Numbered from the stretch's first letter, positions 17,405 to 26,255 are shown. The stretch: 64,000 nucleotides of DNA from Bacillus rubiinfantis (GCA_000752035.1 CCFE01000011.1:468736-532735), one strand, 5' to 3'. Notes: generated by a model from the sequence alone, not told the origin. Made by a program: numbers and translations.

Positions 17405-18181
17405 CTATTGCGTGGTGTAGCCCCCGTCGATTACGCATGCTTGTCCGGTGATGCCTCTGGCTTCGTCGCTGGCAAGGAAGTGAACATAGTGAGCAATTTC
17501 TTCCACGCTGAGCAATCTTTTTTGCGGAACAAGCGGAAAAATCACATCATCCAGTACTCTTTCTAAAGGAACATTTCTTGTTTTCGCAAGGTCGGCCAGC
17601 TGGTTGCGAACAAGCGGTGTGTCGACATAACCCGGGCACACGGCATTAACCGTAATCCCATGTTCTGCTCCTTCTAGTGCCGCCACCTTCGTTAGACCGA
17701 TTACTCCATGCTTTGCACTATTATAGGCAGCTTTACCAGAAAAACCAACGAGGCCATTAATCGAAGCCATATTGATTATCCGACCAAATTTATGTTTTTT
17801 CATGATGGGAAAAACAGCTTGAATGGCCATAAATGGTGCTGTTAGCATCACTGATAACAGCAATTCATATTTTTCCTTTGGGAATTCCTCAATCGGCGCG
17901 ACATACTGGAGTCCGGCATTATTAATTAACACATCAATACGGCCATATAGATTAACAGTTGATTCCAACGCCTGCCGCAGCTCTGCTTCTTTTGTGACAT
18001 CGCATTTGATTCCCGTTACAGTACCACCCACCTCTGTTAACGAAGCGGCAGCGGACTCGGCATCAGCTTGGTCGATGTCTGACAACACAACCAGTTCACC
18101 ATTTGCCGCAAATCGTTTGCCAATTTCATAGCCAATTCCTTGAGCAGCACCCGTAATAAACACAACTTTATTTTTTACCAT
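17405..18181 (-). CDS. bdhA: 3-hydroxybutyrate dehydrogenase
   Basis: 258 residues, an NAD-type SDR: TGAAQGIG, acidic Asp after the second strand (LSDIDQ) favouring NAD, NNAG, catalytic Ser in NMASINGLVG, YNSAK, and the C-terminal GGYTTQ. It oxidises D-3-hydroxybutyrate to acetoacetate. It lies 100 bp downstream of a GntP-type permease gene on the same strand and downstream of a sigma-54 promoter, matching the 3-hydroxybutyrate uptake and use locus of Bacillus. The substrate is assigned from both sequence and context. Confidence 0.88.
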   Translation of the reverse strand: MVKNKVVFITGAAQGIGYEIGKRFAANGELVVLSDIDQADAESAAASLTEVGGTVTGIKCDVTKEAELRQALESTVNLYGRIDVLINNAGLQYVAPIEEFPKEKYELLLSVMLTAPFMAIQAVFPIMKKHKFGRIINMASINGLVGFSGKAAYNSAKHGVIGLTKVAALEGAEHGITVNAVCPGYVDTPLVRNQLADLAKTRNVPLERVLDDVIFPLVPQKRLLSVEEIAHYVHFLASDEARGITGQACVIDGGYTTQ

Positions 18182-18234
18182 AAAAAACTCATCCTTTCCC
18201 GCATGTAACTCTCTTAGAAGCGCTAATGAAGTGG

Positions 18235-18274
18235 AGTGCTGGTCATTAAGTATTATTTTTAATAGACCAGCACT
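18235..18274 (-). other. Intercistronic hairpin between hbuT and bdhA
   Basis: A perfect 10-bp stem (AGTGCTGGTC / GACCAGCACT) with an AT-rich loop starts 8 bp past the permease stop. There is no T-run on the minus strand, so it may protect the upstream mRNA or reduce read-through rather than end transcription. Confidence 0.65.
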
Positions 18275-18281
18275 TCTAGAC

Positions 18282-19601
18282 CTAGATACCGACCCCTAGG
18301 GAAAACAGGATAATGGCAATTGCTACACCAATCGCTGGAACGATGACAGTTAAGGCCCCCACGGCTCCATATGCATCCTGGTGAGACTCGCCGCAAATGG
18401 AACGAATCGTGGTCACGACATAGCCATTGTGTGGTAAGGAATCCAGGGCTCCTGATGAGATTGCCACAGTCCGGTGCAGCGCCTCGGCGTTAACACCCAT
18501 ATCCATATAGTGCGGTGCCAATAATGGCAGGGCAATTGCCTGCCCCCCTGAAGCTGAACCCGTCATTCCGGCAATGACACTGACAGCAATCGCACCGCCA
18601 ATCAGCGGGCTGCCTGGGATAGTTGTCATTGCCTCCACCGCTGTTTGGAAAGCAGGAACTGCCTTGGCCACGCCGCCAAAACCAACTACGGCCGCAGTAT
18701 TGCCAATGGCTACGAGTGCCCCCATCGTTCCATCAGAAACCGCCTCCCAGAATGAGCGGAAGTAGCTGCGATTTAACACATAAGCGGAAATAACCCCGCC
18801 CAATAAAGCAATAATAAGTGCTGATTGTGCCAATGAGTCGTGAAACACAAACGAGATAACCAGGACAACAGCTAATGGAATTAAACCTGTGAGTGGATGT
18901 GGCAGCTTTTTTGCTGTTACAACGGGGTCATGCTCACGCGCGATAAAGGTTTCTCCGTTTGCGACTGCTTTTTTGATCATCCGCTTGAGCCACCAGTAGC
19001 CGAACACCGCCATAAACACCGCAACAATCAGGCTGACCTCCCAGCCGGCATATGGCGACGTTTTAAGATATTCAATTGGAATCCAGTTTTGAATTTCCGG
19101 CGAGCCTGCAGAAGTCATTGTAAACGTAACCGAACCGAGCGCAAGCGCAGCTGGAATAAACCGCCGCGGCAGGTTCGCTTGTTTGAATAAGCTTAAGGCC
19201 ATCGGATAGACGGAGAAAGCAACGACAAATAAACTGACTCCACCGTAGGTTAGGATTGCACAAGCTGCAACCACCGCTAGAACTGCATGCTTCATGCCCA
19301 GCTTGTCGACAACCCATTGAGAAACACTATCGGCAGCACCGCTGTCCTCCATGACCTTTCCAAAAATTGATCCGAGCAGGAACATTAAATACCATGAAGT
19401 CACAAAGCTAGAAAACCCGCTCATATAATTTGCAACTAAATTTGCCTCACCTTCGCCAACCTGCTGTGGAAACAGCGGCATCCCGCTTAATACCGCGACA
19501 AACAAGGCGCAAAGTGGACCAGCAATTAATAAATTCATTCCCTTCATTGTTAAATAGATTAAGAGTGCTAACCCGCCAATCAGACCAATCATGCTTAGCA
19601 T
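18282..19601 (-). CDS. hbuT: GntP-family 3-hydroxybutyrate permease
   Basis: 439 residues with about 12 membrane helices and family motifs such as YGGVSLFVVAFSVYPMALSLF, GMTGSASGGQAIALPL and SGALDSLPHNG. The GntP family carries gluconate and other organic acids; the neighbouring dehydrogenase and activator make 3-hydroxybutyrate the likely substrate. TGAGGGGAG precedes the ATG. It is the first full gene after the sigma-54 promoter at 19.73 kb. Confidence 0.85.
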   Translation of the reverse strand: MLSMIGLIGGLALLIYLTMKGMNLLIAGPLCALFVAVLSGMPLFPQQVGEGEANLVANYMSGFSSFVTSWYLMFLLGSIFGKVMEDSGAADSVSQWVVDKLGMKHAVLAVVAACAILTYGGVSLFVVAFSVYPMALSLFKQANLPRRFIPAALALGSVTFTMTSAGSPEIQNWIPIEYLKTSPYAGWEVSLIVAVFMAVFGYWWLKRMIKKAVANGETFIAREHDPVVTAKKLPHPLTGLIPLAVVLVISFVFHDSLAQSALIIALLGGVISAYVLNRSYFRSFWEAVSDGTMGALVAIGNTAAVVGFGGVAKAVPAFQTAVEAMTTIPGSPLIGGAIAVSVIAGMTGSASGGQAIALPLLAPHYMDMGVNAEALHRTVAISSGALDSLPHNGYVVTTIRSICGESHQDAYGAVGALTVIVPAIGVAIAIILFSLGVGI

Positions 19602-19618
19602 CCGATCTCCCCCTCAGC

Positions 19619-19657
19619 TCATAATTCTGAAATTCCACTTTTCCCCTTGGCAGCCAT
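19619..19657 (-). CDS. Possible leader peptide ahead of hbuT
   Basis: A 12-codon frame (MAAKGKSGISEL) follows a perfect AGGAGG (19670-19675), although the spacing of 12 nt is long. It ends 18 bp before the hbuT start, after the hbuT transcription start. It may couple translation into hbuT or be chance. Confidence 0.25.
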   Translation of the reverse strand: MAAKGKSGISEL

Positions 19658-19718
19658 GAATAAGTGGTACCTCCTGCGAATGCGCTCCCCCCTTTTGCAC
19701 CACCTTGTCATTTTGTAA

Positions 19719-19735
19719 TGCAAGCATTGTGCCAA
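19719..19735 (-). promoter_or_regulatory. Sigma-54 (SigL) -24/-12 promoter of hbuT-bdhA
   Basis: Reads TTGGCAC, five bases, TTGCA on the minus strand, an exact match to the sigma-54 consensus. The start codon of hbuT is about 105 nt further on. The adjacent gene encodes a sigma-54 activator. Confidence 0.9.
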
Positions 19736-19784
19736 TATTAAAATAGCTGTATCCTTGCGGTTTCATGTTTGGCATCGGTACTTT

Positions 19785-19800
19785 TTCCAGGATTTCGGAA
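19785..19800. promoter_or_regulatory. Upstream activator site 1 (TTCC-N8-GGAA)
   Basis: TTCCAGGATTTCGGAA, about 60 bp upstream of the -24 element. It shares the TTCC-N8-GGAA frame with two more sites further upstream and is the nearest site to the promoter. Confidence 0.6.
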
Positions 19801-19853
19801 TAAACTGTCGAGTCTTACTTTGGAAGCCCTTACATAGTTAGTTTTTCAAGAAA

Positions 19854-19869
19854 TTCCAGAATCCAGGAA
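19854..19869. promoter_or_regulatory. Upstream activator site 2
   Basis: TTCCAGAATCCAGGAA. Site 3 starts exactly 20 bp later, so the two are on the same helix face, as expected for cooperative binding by a sigma-54 activator. Confidence 0.6.
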
Positions 19870-19873
19870 TGTG

Positions 19874-19889
19874 TTCCGGATTTCTGGAA
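19874..19889. promoter_or_regulatory. Upstream activator site 3
   Basis: TTCCGGATTTCTGGAA. Together with site 2 it also forms a large inverted repeat. It lies about 150 bp upstream of the promoter, a usual enhancer distance. Confidence 0.6.
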
Positions 19890-19937
19890 TGGCAGGGATG
19901 TTGATTATATGCTGTATTTGTTTGGATTCGGGTCGAC

Positions 19938-20156
19938 GTGTCGCTGATATCTTTGAAAAAGTGCTGATATCTTTCGTTTTCCGCTGATATCCTTCTATGC
20001 AGGGAGACTCCTGCGGGGATGTCGCTGATATATTTGAAAATGCGCTGATATCCATGCAAAAAGCGCTGATATCTTTCGTTTTCCGCTGATATCCTTCTAT
20101 GCTGGGAGACTCCTGCGGGGATGTCGCTGATATCTTTTCAAAAAGCACTGATATTC
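19938..20156. repeat. Phased intergenic array B, core CGCTGATAT
   Basis: CTGATAT starts at 19944, 19964, 19984, 20025, 20045, 20066, 20086, 20127 and 20148: steps of 20 or 21 bp with two double steps of 41. In both double steps the missing unit is replaced by GGGAGACTCCTGCGGGG, so the array is built from a duplicated ~100-bp block. It begins 25 bp past the stop of the sigma-54 activator gene. The core is the inverse complement of array A. Confidence 0.88.
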
Positions 20157-20180
20157 GAGGCTCCTGCAATTCCTAGTATC

Positions 20181-21557
20181 CTAGGATGATTCCAAACGGT
20201 GTTTTTTTATTTTTTCATAGATGCTTGATTTACTGATGCCTAGGGATTTGGCGGCTTCCAGCTTGTCTTGGCCGCATTGCTCGAGGGTTCGCTCGATAAT
20301 CCGCTTTTCTGTTTCTTCGAGGATTTCTTTTAATGACAGCTGGCCAATTAGTACCTTTGGATCGCCCGTCAACGATTTCGGCAGCGAATCTAGAGTGATT
20401 CTTTCTCCTTCGGTAAGATGGATAGCCGCTTCTAAAACATTCTCAAGTTCACGCAGGTTCCCTGGCCAATGATAGCGTTCAAATACCCTGCGAACCTCGT
20501 CATCAATCATGACAATCCGCTTGCCAACACGCCGTGAAATTTTTTTAAGGAAAAAATCGGTCAGATACGGAATATCCTCGGGACGCTCCCGTAATGGCGG
20601 AATCCGAAACGGAACGACATGAATCCGATAAAATAGATCCTCACGAAACCGCTTCTCCTCCATCATTTTTTCCAATGGACGATTGGTTGCGGCAATGACG
20701 CGGACATCTACTGGCACAGCCTTAAGGGCGCCGACCGGCTCCACCTCTTTTTCCTGAAGAACGCGGAGCAGCTTCACCTGCATGTTCAAGGGCATGTCCC
20801 CGATTTCATCAAGAAAAATCGTTCCTCCGTGTGCGAGCGGAAATTTTCCCTTCTTACCGCCTTTTTTCGCCCCGGTAAAGGCCCCCTCTTCATAGCCGAA
20901 TAATTCCGATTCTAGTAAATGCTCGGGAATGGCACCGCAGTTGACCTTGATGAATGGCTGCTGACTTCTCGGACTTAGCTGGTGAATGCTGTGAGCAAAC
21001 AGCTCTTTTCCAGTACCGCTCTCGCCGCGAATCAATACAGAAATATCAGCCGACGCCACACTTTTCACCTTCTCCTTTAATTTCTGCATAACCGGCGCTA
21101 TCGTTTGGATGTCCTGAAGCGTGTACTTTGCGCCGCTGTTTTCGGTCACGTCTTGCAAAAATGTTTCAAGTTTCGGGAGCAGACTTTTGATATGGGAGTT
21201 CATCCGATACCATGATTTCGTATCACGAAAAATTACTGTCCCTAGGGCCCCGAATAATGTTCCGTTAGCATAAAGTGGGATACGGTTGGCAATCATGTAG
21301 TTTCCCTTGATATACTGGAGGTCGGCAATCTCCTCTTTCCCTGATCTCGCAACAATATGCATCCGCGAATTTTCAATGACCTCAGTCACATGGCGACCAA
21401 TCGCATTCTCTTTTTCAATTTCAAGAAACTGACAATAATTTTGGTTAATATAGACAATTTTTCCATTCGTATCGACGACGACAATCCACTCATACGCACA
21501 ATCAATGACCGTTTCTAAAAGATTATTTTTATATAAGACATCCATTCCGCCGAACAT
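20181..21557 (-). CDS. Sigma-54-dependent transcriptional activator (PAS-AAA+-HTH)
   Basis: 458 residues. An N-terminal PAS domain (about 10-115) is followed by the AAA+ activator domain (about 150-380) with Walker A GESGTGKE, the sigma-54-contacting GAFTGA loop, Walker B GTIFLDEIGDM, and a Fis-type HTH at the C-terminus (AAKSLGISKSSIYEKIKKH). The intact GAFTGA means it can activate sigma-54 polymerase. Its target is almost certainly the hbuT promoter 450 bp away, which carries three matching palindromes. The PAS domain may sense a metabolite of 3-hydroxybutyrate or redox. AGGAG precedes the start. Confidence 0.92.
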   Translation of the reverse strand: MFGGMDVLYKNNLLETVIDCAYEWIVVVDTNGKIVYINQNYCQFLEIEKENAIGRHVTEVIENSRMHIVARSGKEEIADLQYIKGNYMIANRIPLYANGTLFGALGTVIFRDTKSWYRMNSHIKSLLPKLETFLQDVTENSGAKYTLQDIQTIAPVMQKLKEKVKSVASADISVLIRGESGTGKELFAHSIHQLSPRSQQPFIKVNCGAIPEHLLESELFGYEEGAFTGAKKGGKKGKFPLAHGGTIFLDEIGDMPLNMQVKLLRVLQEKEVEPVGALKAVPVDVRVIAATNRPLEKMMEEKRFREDLFYRIHVVPFRIPPLRERPEDIPYLTDFFLKKISRRVGKRIVMIDDEVRRVFERYHWPGNLRELENVLEAAIHLTEGERITLDSLPKSLTGDPKVLIGQLSLKEILEETEKRIIERTLEQCGQDKLEAAKSLGISKSSIYEKIKKHRLESS

Positions 21558-21651
21558 CCTACCACTCCTAAATTACGTTTCTACTATTATAGATATGAGT
21601 TTGCAGAAACTAGTAGAAGCAGAGGCTACAGTGGAAGGAAAAATATTGAAC

Positions 21652-21699
21652 AAAAAAACCCTGTTGATACCGCACTAGGCAGTAAAATCAGGGCTTTTT
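21652..21699 (-). terminator. Terminator of the YfcC-family gene
   Basis: Arms CCCTGAT and ATCAACAGGG are followed on the minus strand by seven T's. It separates the permease gene from the sigma-54 activator gene, which must therefore have its own promoter. Confidence 0.75.
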
Positions 21700-21707
21700 G
21701 AGGCAAC

Positions 21708-23165
21708 TTACATTCCAACATACGCGGAAATCGCAGCAAAGATAGCGGCAATTACCCACAGGATTGGGAAGAGCTTCATAATTAATTTCAGCCATTGGCC
21801 AAAGCTAATCCGAGCGATGGCCAAACCAGCTAAGAGCACACCACCAGTCGGTGAAATCAAGTTGGTTAAGCCATTACCAAACTGGTAAGCGGTTACGGCG
21901 GCTTCTCGGTTAATACCGACTAACTCGGCGAGCGGCGCCATGACTGGCATCGTCAGGGCAGCCTCACCAGAAGACGATGGTACAAAGAAGGTGATAATAT
22001 TATGTGCCAGCAGCATAATCGTCGTGAAAGCGAACTTTGGCAGGCCTTCCATAAGATTGGCCAAGGAATTAAGAATCGTGTCAATAATCATCCCATTTTC
22101 AGCCAATACGAGAATACCGCGGGCGAGGCCAATGATGACGGCCGCATAGACGAACTCACTGCAGCCTTGGACAAAGTTCTCTGCCATTTCTTTTTGATTC
22201 ATTTTTGCGACAATACCGGCAAATAATCCTAAGCCGACAAAGATGGCACCAATCTCGGTCATGTACCAGCCTTTTGCTAAAATTCCCCAAACAATCAAGC
22301 CAAGGGCAACGACAAAGCCGGAGAGTATCAATTTATCACGGAAGGAAAAAGCGATTGCTTCGCCGCCGTCTGTTTTAATAAAATGTTGGCGATTTTCTAG
22401 ATCGTTTTTATAAACAACCGATTTCTCCGGATTTTTGCGCACGCGGTTAGCGTACCACATTGTGAAACCGATCGACACCGCTGTAAAGACGATCCACTCA
22501 ATAAAGCGGAGCCACAGCTGCGGATTCCCTTCAATACCTGAGACCCCTTGGGCAATCAGGACGGAGAATGGATTTAGCGTCGAACCGACATACCCAATCT
22601 GTGTCCCTAAGAATAAAATTAAGATGGCAGTAATCGAGTCAAATTTTAACACATACATCAGCGAAATAAAGATGGCGTAGAGCGGGATTGTTTCTTCACT
22701 CATCCCGAAGGTCGAGCCGCCTAAGCTGAAGATAATCATCGCGATTGGAATGACGAGAATCCCCTTATTTTTCAAACGGCCGGCAAGCGCCACCAGCCCA
22801 CGGTCAATCGCACCGGTTTTTAAAATAATTCCGAAGGCACCGCCCACGACTAAAACAAAGGCAACGACGTCAGCCGCATTGATGACTCCCTCCATCGGGG
22901 CGCTTAAGATGCCGGAAATCCCTTGGCGCAGGTCGCCATTTTCCCCAGTTTTAGAGATAGTATGGAAGGTACCTGGAACAATGACACTTCGCGTTGACCC
23001 ATCGACATTTACCTCTTTGCGGTCAAATTGTCCGCTCGGAATTACCCATGTTAACAGGGCAACGGCAATAATAATGATAAAAATAAGGGTGTAGCTGTGC
23101 GGCAGAGACCATTTTTTCCGCATTTTTTGTGGTTGTGACTGTTGTTGTAATTGACTAGCTTCCAT
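21708..23165 (-). CDS. YfcC-family (C4-dicarboxylate carrier-like) permease
   Basis: 485 residues, about 12-13 membrane helices; typical regions are WVIPSGQFDR after helix 1, GGSTFGMSEETIPLY, LGTQIGYVGSTLNPFSV, FVPSSSGEAALTMPVMAPLAE and NLISPTGGVLLAGLA. YfcC proteins belong with DcuC/AbgT-like carriers and their substrates are mostly unknown. A 14-bp palindrome identical to that in front of frlB lies 30 bp upstream, so it should respond to the same GntR regulator and may import a fructosamine or a related acylated amino compound. GGGGA precedes the ATG. Confidence 0.85.
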   Translation of the reverse strand: MEASQLQQQSQPQKMRKKWSLPHSYTLIFIIIIAVALLTWVIPSGQFDRKEVNVDGSTRSVIVPGTFHTISKTGENGDLRQGISGILSAPMEGVINAADVVAFVLVVGGAFGIILKTGAIDRGLVALAGRLKNKGILVIPIAMIIFSLGGSTFGMSEETIPLYAIFISLMYVLKFDSITAILILFLGTQIGYVGSTLNPFSVLIAQGVSGIEGNPQLWLRFIEWIVFTAVSIGFTMWYANRVRKNPEKSVVYKNDLENRQHFIKTDGGEAIAFSFRDKLILSGFVVALGLIVWGILAKGWYMTEIGAIFVGLGLFAGIVAKMNQKEMAENFVQGCSEFVYAAVIIGLARGILVLAENGMIIDTILNSLANLMEGLPKFAFTTIMLLAHNIITFFVPSSSGEAALTMPVMAPLAELVGINREAAVTAYQFGNGLTNLISPTGGVLLAGLAIARISFGQWLKLIMKLFPILWVIAAIFAAISAYVGM

Positions 23166-23195
23166 GGCAGTTCCCCATTTCTTTTTTAAAAAATG

Positions 23196-23209
23196 ACGTT
23201 ATATAACGT
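23196..23209. promoter_or_regulatory. FrlR-type operator upstream of the YfcC permease
   Basis: ACGTTATATAACGT, a perfect 14-bp palindrome, identical to the one in front of frlB (29803-29816) and matched 12/14 by a site in front of frlC. Confidence 0.7.
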
Positions 23210-23259
23210 ATTGCTCAAACCTTTGGAAACATGTAATAACTAAAACATGTGTATGATAT

Positions 23260-24831
23260 TTATTGATTGACGAGATCGTGAACAATTTTTCCATCAGTAA
23301 TCGTTAGGACAACTTGGGCCTCACGCAGTTCAGCCTCATCTGCGGTAAACAGGTTACGGTCAAAAACAGCAATATCGGCAAATTTTCCTGCCTCCAGCGA
23401 CCCGATTTTGTCCTCCATGCCGTGATGCTTCGCTGGATTAAGCGTCCAAGCCTTCAAAAGTTCCGCTACCGGCAAGCCTCGCTCTGGGAACCAGCCACCC
23501 TCTGGCGAACCATCTGGGAACAAGCGCTTACTCGCTGCATAGATGGATTCCGGCACACTCGTGATGAATAGTGGCAAATCGGTCCCAGCCGTAATCGTTA
23601 CTCCTGCATCGAGCATCGAGCGATAATCATAAAAACGATGTTCCTTGTCTTTTCCAACGACCTCCGCCATATAAGCCTCCTGATACGAGGGATTCAGCAG
23701 CAGTACCTGCGCATATACTTCCGCAAAAATTTCCAGCTCGCCCATCATTTTTATATCATCAGGATGTGGAAATTCCAGGTCACTTAAGGAGTGACGGACC
23801 TTGTGGTCGGGATGCTGCTGGCGGCATTTTTCAATGATTGACACCGCTTGACGAATCGCGGCATCGCCCTCGGCTGTTAAACAGCATGGGATTCCTGCTT
23901 CATCAGCCTGTTGCACTGCTTTTTCAATTTTTTCATAATCGACTTCTTGTAGGCTCGTCACGCCAGGCATATCGGCATATGGCTCAAGCATGTCACCGGT
24001 ATGGTCACAGACGACACCATCAATCATGATTTTGAAACCATGGAAAGTCAGGTGGTCATCCTGGTAACGAGCTTGATAGGTTTTGGCTGCTGGGAGATTC
24101 ATAGGCTCCAAGACCGGCTCGAGCGAAAAAGTCACCCTAAGCGGCAGTTCGTTATCTTGGGCCAGCTCGGTTAACACCGGCAGCACATCATATTCATCAA
24201 AGCCGATATCCCTAATGGAGGTAACTCCGCGCGCTGCCAGTAAGTCGGCAAACTGGAGGAATTCCTCTTTAACTTTTTGCTTTTCAGCAAGCATATCTTT
24301 TAACAGAAGTGCCCGTGCTTCAGCACTGCAATGGTCCGGGGTGAACTGATACTTGTCAATCGCCCGCTGGTTCATCCAGCAGTGGCTCTTCGTGCTGTTA
24401 ATTGCAATCACCGGCCGGTCCGGAAAGGCCTCGTCTAGGAGATGCTGCTCCGGATTGCGTCCCCACGTGGCTTGATTCCAGCCATAAGCGTAGAGGTTTT
24501 CAGTTGGCTTTAGGTATGGAGCCTGCTCCCGTAATCGGGACAGCGCTTCCTCGACGGTCGCGGTTTGCGATAGGTCGACACCGCGGTGCATCGACATATA
24601 CCCAGTGAAAAACACGTGATTATCATGGACTCCCGGCATCACCAGCTTATCGCCGAGGTCGTATACCAACGTGTCTTGGCCAATCCATTGCTGCTGCTCC
24701 GGCTGCCGGCCAACGGCGACAATTTTGTTATCGCGGATTGCGATATACCCGGTGAAGGGTTCGTCCTGTGTGCTTGTAAAAATAACATTTGATGTCAGTA
24801 CAATCGTCGCTGTAGTCTGATTGGTTGTCAT
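23260..24831 (-). CDS. Amidohydrolase family protein (YtcJ-like, Amidohydro_3)
   Basis: 523 residues with the split beta domain and TIM barrel of the YtcJ/Amidohydro_3 group: VMPGVHDNHVFF near the start, GFKIMIDGVVCDHTG, and TITAGTDLPLF and LEAGKFADIAVFD at the end. Where most members have HxH at the first metal site, this protein has HVF, so one ligand is missing and the chemistry may differ. It lies 94 bp upstream of the YfcC permease on the same strand, which suggests that the pair handles one substrate, perhaps an N-acylated amino compound. The start is ATG; AGGAAG lies about 10 nt upstream. Confidence 0.82.
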   Translation of the reverse strand: MTTNQTTATIVLTSNVIFTSTQDEPFTGYIAIRDNKIVAVGRQPEQQQWIGQDTLVYDLGDKLVMPGVHDNHVFFTGYMSMHRGVDLSQTATVEEALSRLREQAPYLKPTENLYAYGWNQATWGRNPEQHLLDEAFPDRPVIAINSTKSHCWMNQRAIDKYQFTPDHCSAEARALLLKDMLAEKQKVKEEFLQFADLLAARGVTSIRDIGFDEYDVLPVLTELAQDNELPLRVTFSLEPVLEPMNLPAAKTYQARYQDDHLTFHGFKIMIDGVVCDHTGDMLEPYADMPGVTSLQEVDYEKIEKAVQQADEAGIPCCLTAEGDAAIRQAVSIIEKCRQQHPDHKVRHSLSDLEFPHPDDIKMMGELEIFAEVYAQVLLLNPSYQEAYMAEVVGKDKEHRFYDYRSMLDAGVTITAGTDLPLFITSVPESIYAASKRLFPDGSPEGGWFPERGLPVAELLKAWTLNPAKHHGMEDKIGSLEAGKFADIAVFDRNLFTADEAELREAQVVLTITDGKIVHDLVNQ

Positions 24832-24885
24832 CGCCCCAACTTCTTCCTGTTGTGGATTTTTTGAAAAAAATAGTTTTTATGATTT

Positions 24886-25347
24886 GCTAGTATTGCTCGT
24901 CGATTCGCTAATATATTCGAGTTTTCGCTAATATCTCGTGTGAATTCGCTAATATCCCGGGCGAATTCGCTAATATATCTCGATTTTCGCTAATATCCCG
25001 GGCGAATTCGCTAATATATCTCGATTTTCGCTAATATCTCGTGTGAATTCGCTAATATATCTCGATTTTCGCTAATATCCCGGGCGAATTCGCTAATATC
25101 CCGGGCGAATTCGCTAATATATCTCGATTTTCGCTAATATCCCGGGCGAATTCGCTAATATATCTCGATTTTCGCTAATATCCCGTGTGAATTCGCTAAT
25201 ATATTTCGATTTTCGCTAATATCCCGGGCGAATTCGCTAATATATCTCGATTTTCGCTAATATCCCGTGTGAATTCGCTAATATATTTCGATTTTCGCTA
25301 ATATCCCGGGCGAATTCGCTAATATATTTCGATTTTCGCTAATATAC
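24886..25347. repeat. Phased intergenic array C, core CGCTAATAT, 22 copies
   Basis: Cores start at 24906, 24926, 24947, 24968, 24988, 25009 and so on to 25337, with steps alternating mostly 20 and 21 bp. Two spacer types alternate, a GC one (CCCGGGCGAATT or CTCGTGTGAATT) and an AT one (ATCTCGATTT). The last unit ends within 10 bp of the frlC stop codon. The core differs by one base from arrays A and B, so these form one superfamily. Confidence 0.92.
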
Positions 25348-25351
25348 TTTT

Positions 25352-26185
25352 TTAGTATATATATGGACGTAAATATTCCATGCTTTTTCGGTCAGTTTCG
25401 GCTGGATTGTCATAATAAGTCATTTCAGTAATTTCTTGGCCGAGAAGCCCTTGATAATTGAAATCATGAAGTGTTTGAATCAATTCCGCCGGGTTTAAAT
25501 TGCCGTCTCCCCATGCCAGGTGACCGTATGGCTTACAATCGACAAAATGCAGATGGACCAGATCCTTCCCGAAGGTTTGCAACCATTGCATCAACGTCTC
25601 ACCGGCAATGCTCATCGCCACGGTATCGACCATCACTTTAAAGGCAGGTGAATTGATTTCTGTGAACATTTTTTTCGCATCGGCGATCGTGGTGACAATT
25701 TTTGACTCTTCAGGCCTTAAGGTTTCCATAGCAATTGTGATACCTTCTTGCTCAGCAATGCCTGCTAAGTAACTCAACATTTCCGCAGAGCGATTCCATG
25801 CCTCTTCCTGCGGTTCATTTAAATAGCCATAACCGGAGTTCAGTGTCATCAGTTTCGCCCCCAGCTCGGCAGTCACCTTAATGGCATTGGCAAAATAAAG
25901 CTTGCTTTTTTGAAACTGCAGGGGGTCAGGCGCCGCAATGTTGTACGGATAAATAATCGACTCCGGCGTAAAGGCACCAATCGTTAACCCGTGTGCAGCA
26001 GCTTTGCGTTTGACTGCTTGGCAATCAGCATAACTGTTGGTGTCCATGTAAAAATGTGGTGCCCCGCCCCATAATTCAATCGTTTTGATTCCTGCTTGTT
26101 CCTGCGCGCCCAGAAAATAATCCAGCGAATAAAATAGATAATGAATATTCATTCCCGCTATTTGTTCGCGCTTAATTGTTGGCAT
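25352..26185 (-). CDS. frlC: Fructoselysine 3-epimerase-like sugar isomerase
   Basis: 277 residues, xylose-isomerase-like TIM barrel. Visible features are TIELWGGAPHFY, FTPESIIYPYN, the metal-binding Glu in IAMETLRPEES, VMVDTVAM with its Asp, LVHLHFVD and GQEITEM near the end. ELWGG-PH and TPE-YPYN resemble recalled E. coli FrlC, and the frlR/frlD/frlB neighbours support the call. It would interconvert psicose-lysine-type and fructose-lysine-type Amadori compounds. A degenerate FrlR-type operator lies 71 bp upstream. AAGGAGA precedes the ATG. Confidence 0.75.
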   Translation of the reverse strand: MPTIKREQIAGMNIHYLFYSLDYFLGAQEQAGIKTIELWGGAPHFYMDTNSYADCQAVKRKAAAHGLTIGAFTPESIIYPYNIAAPDPLQFQKSKLYFANAIKVTAELGAKLMTLNSGYGYLNEPQEEAWNRSAEMLSYLAGIAEQEGITIAMETLRPEESKIVTTIADAKKMFTEINSPAFKVMVDTVAMSIAGETLMQWLQTFGKDLVHLHFVDCKPYGHLAWGDGNLNPAELIQTLHDFNYQGLLGQEITEMTYYDNPAETDRKSMEYLRPYIY

Positions 26186-26255
26186 AACACCATCTCCTTA
26201 AAATAGGTAAAACGCTATCATTTTGGGCCAAGATTTATTAAATTATATACCTATA

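Noticed and set aside
19838..20169. Minus-strand open frames of 73 and 107 codons
   Set aside because: They are translations of array B (YQRKTKDIS-type repeats), and they overlap each other.
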